A stretch of DNA of 64,000 nucleotides from a bacterium (GTDB lineage: Bacteria; SZUA-182; DTGQ01), in assembly GCA_040755755.1 (NCBI GenBank), contig JBFLZW010000050.1, forward strand, positions 34,112 to 98,111, given 5' to 3'. Positions 63,763-64,000 of this stretch are shown here, one piece after another. The notes under the pieces are model-generated. The model was not told the origin of the DNA. It saw nothing but the letters and a program-made list of their open reading frames with translations, and searched no databases. Made by a program: the position numbers and the translations under genes. Each line of letters begins with the position of its first letter. Position 1 is the first letter of the stretch.

Positions 63763-63909
63763 AGAAGAGTCGAGGCGGGTGAGTATTATTTCTCAAAACA
63801 CGGAGATCAAGAAAGGCAAAACGATAATCTTACGATAGGAGAGATTGAAGAAGCCTTGATGGACAGGGAGAATCTTAGTACAGGTCGCCATAAATACGCG
63901 ACCACATAG
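63763..63909 (+). pseudogene. DUF4258-like fragment
   Basis: A frame without a start codon encodes EYYFSKHGDQERQNDNLTIG and EIEEALMDRENLSTGR, close to the N-terminal half of DUF4258 proteins, which are toxin-like partners of zinc-finger antitoxins. It stops at 63907. An ATG at 63755 opens the neighbouring frame (MDKEESRRV) and would need a frameshift at about 63783 to enter this one. The conserved C-terminal half is absent. It is probably a remnant. The family call is from motif memory. Confidence 0.4.
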
Positions 63910-64000
63910 AAAACAAAAAGAGGTTCGGACATGGTAAAATATCCTTGGTACCAGAGAAGAGGTATCAAAAAAGGTCTGAAAGGAGTGATTATCATGCCAG
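63910..64000 (+). other. Right edge: possible start of a further gene
   Basis: ATG 63931 opens a frame (MVKYPWYQRRGIKKGLK) that runs off the window. ATG 63995 has AAGGAG 8 bp upstream, a better start, but only two codons are inside. Neither can be identified. Confidence 0.2.

Overview
The window reads as chromosomal DNA of a diderm, probably anaerobic bacterium. The signs are an outer-membrane barrel end, a secretin, several lipoproteins, and a class III (oxygen-sensitive) ribonucleotide reductase with its radical-SAM activase. Gene neighbourhoods such as ftsH-folP-pdxJ, eno-ftsB and pyrR-pyrB-pyrC recall Desulfobacterota and related candidate phyla. That placement is inference; no rRNA or tRNA gene was found to anchor it.

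Layout. 1-12.2 kb: end of a barrel protein, a CPA2-type antiporter, a DUF362 protein, pheA, a DUF3795 remnant, an endonuclease-III-like glycosylase, a hybrid histidine kinase and sbcDC. 12.5-24.6 kb: a complete tad (Flp pilus) locus on the minus strand. It runs from two tandem Flp pilin genes (too short for routine gene calling) through prepilin peptidase, cpaB, secretin, a small lipoprotein, tadE, a tadG-like gene, cpaE, cpaF, tadB, tadC and a TPR protein, with a sigma-54-like element upstream. 24.9-30.8 kb: housekeeping block pdxJ, folP, ftsH, tilS and a Nudix hydrolase. 31.4-49 kb: an accessory region with a receiver protein, a FeeM-like N-acyltransferase, and pieces of a trans-AT polyketide or fatty-acid-like pathway (KS; KR-ACP-reductase-GMC chimera; AT and PfaD enoyl reductase; large biotin carboxylase). 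It is interleaved with intact metK and ahcY and two PIN-type toxin-antitoxin pairs. 49-54.7 kb: an Rpn-like nuclease, repeat-rich DNA and nrdG/nrdH/nrdD. 54.7-55.8 kb: a gene-free stretch with three diverged repeats carrying regularly placed DnaA boxes, a candidate origin or DnaA-binding locus. 55.8-64 kb: eno, two gene remnants, ftsB, a UDP-glucuronate decarboxylase, pyrR-pyrB-pyrC and an oligopeptide-type binding lipoprotein, all on the plus strand.

Two themes stand out. First, the polyketide-like locus looks eroded. One AT-PfaD protein is split by a single extra base. The carboxylase has a frameshift plus an in-frame amber codon and lacks its carboxyltransferase half. A reductase domain and an oxidoreductase are fused after each has lost its essential part. 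Second, a dispersed repeat of about 121 bp with inverted ends occurs at least six times between 31 and 58 kb. One copy lies inside the reading frame of the chimeric polyketide protein and another sits directly after the truncated carboxylase.
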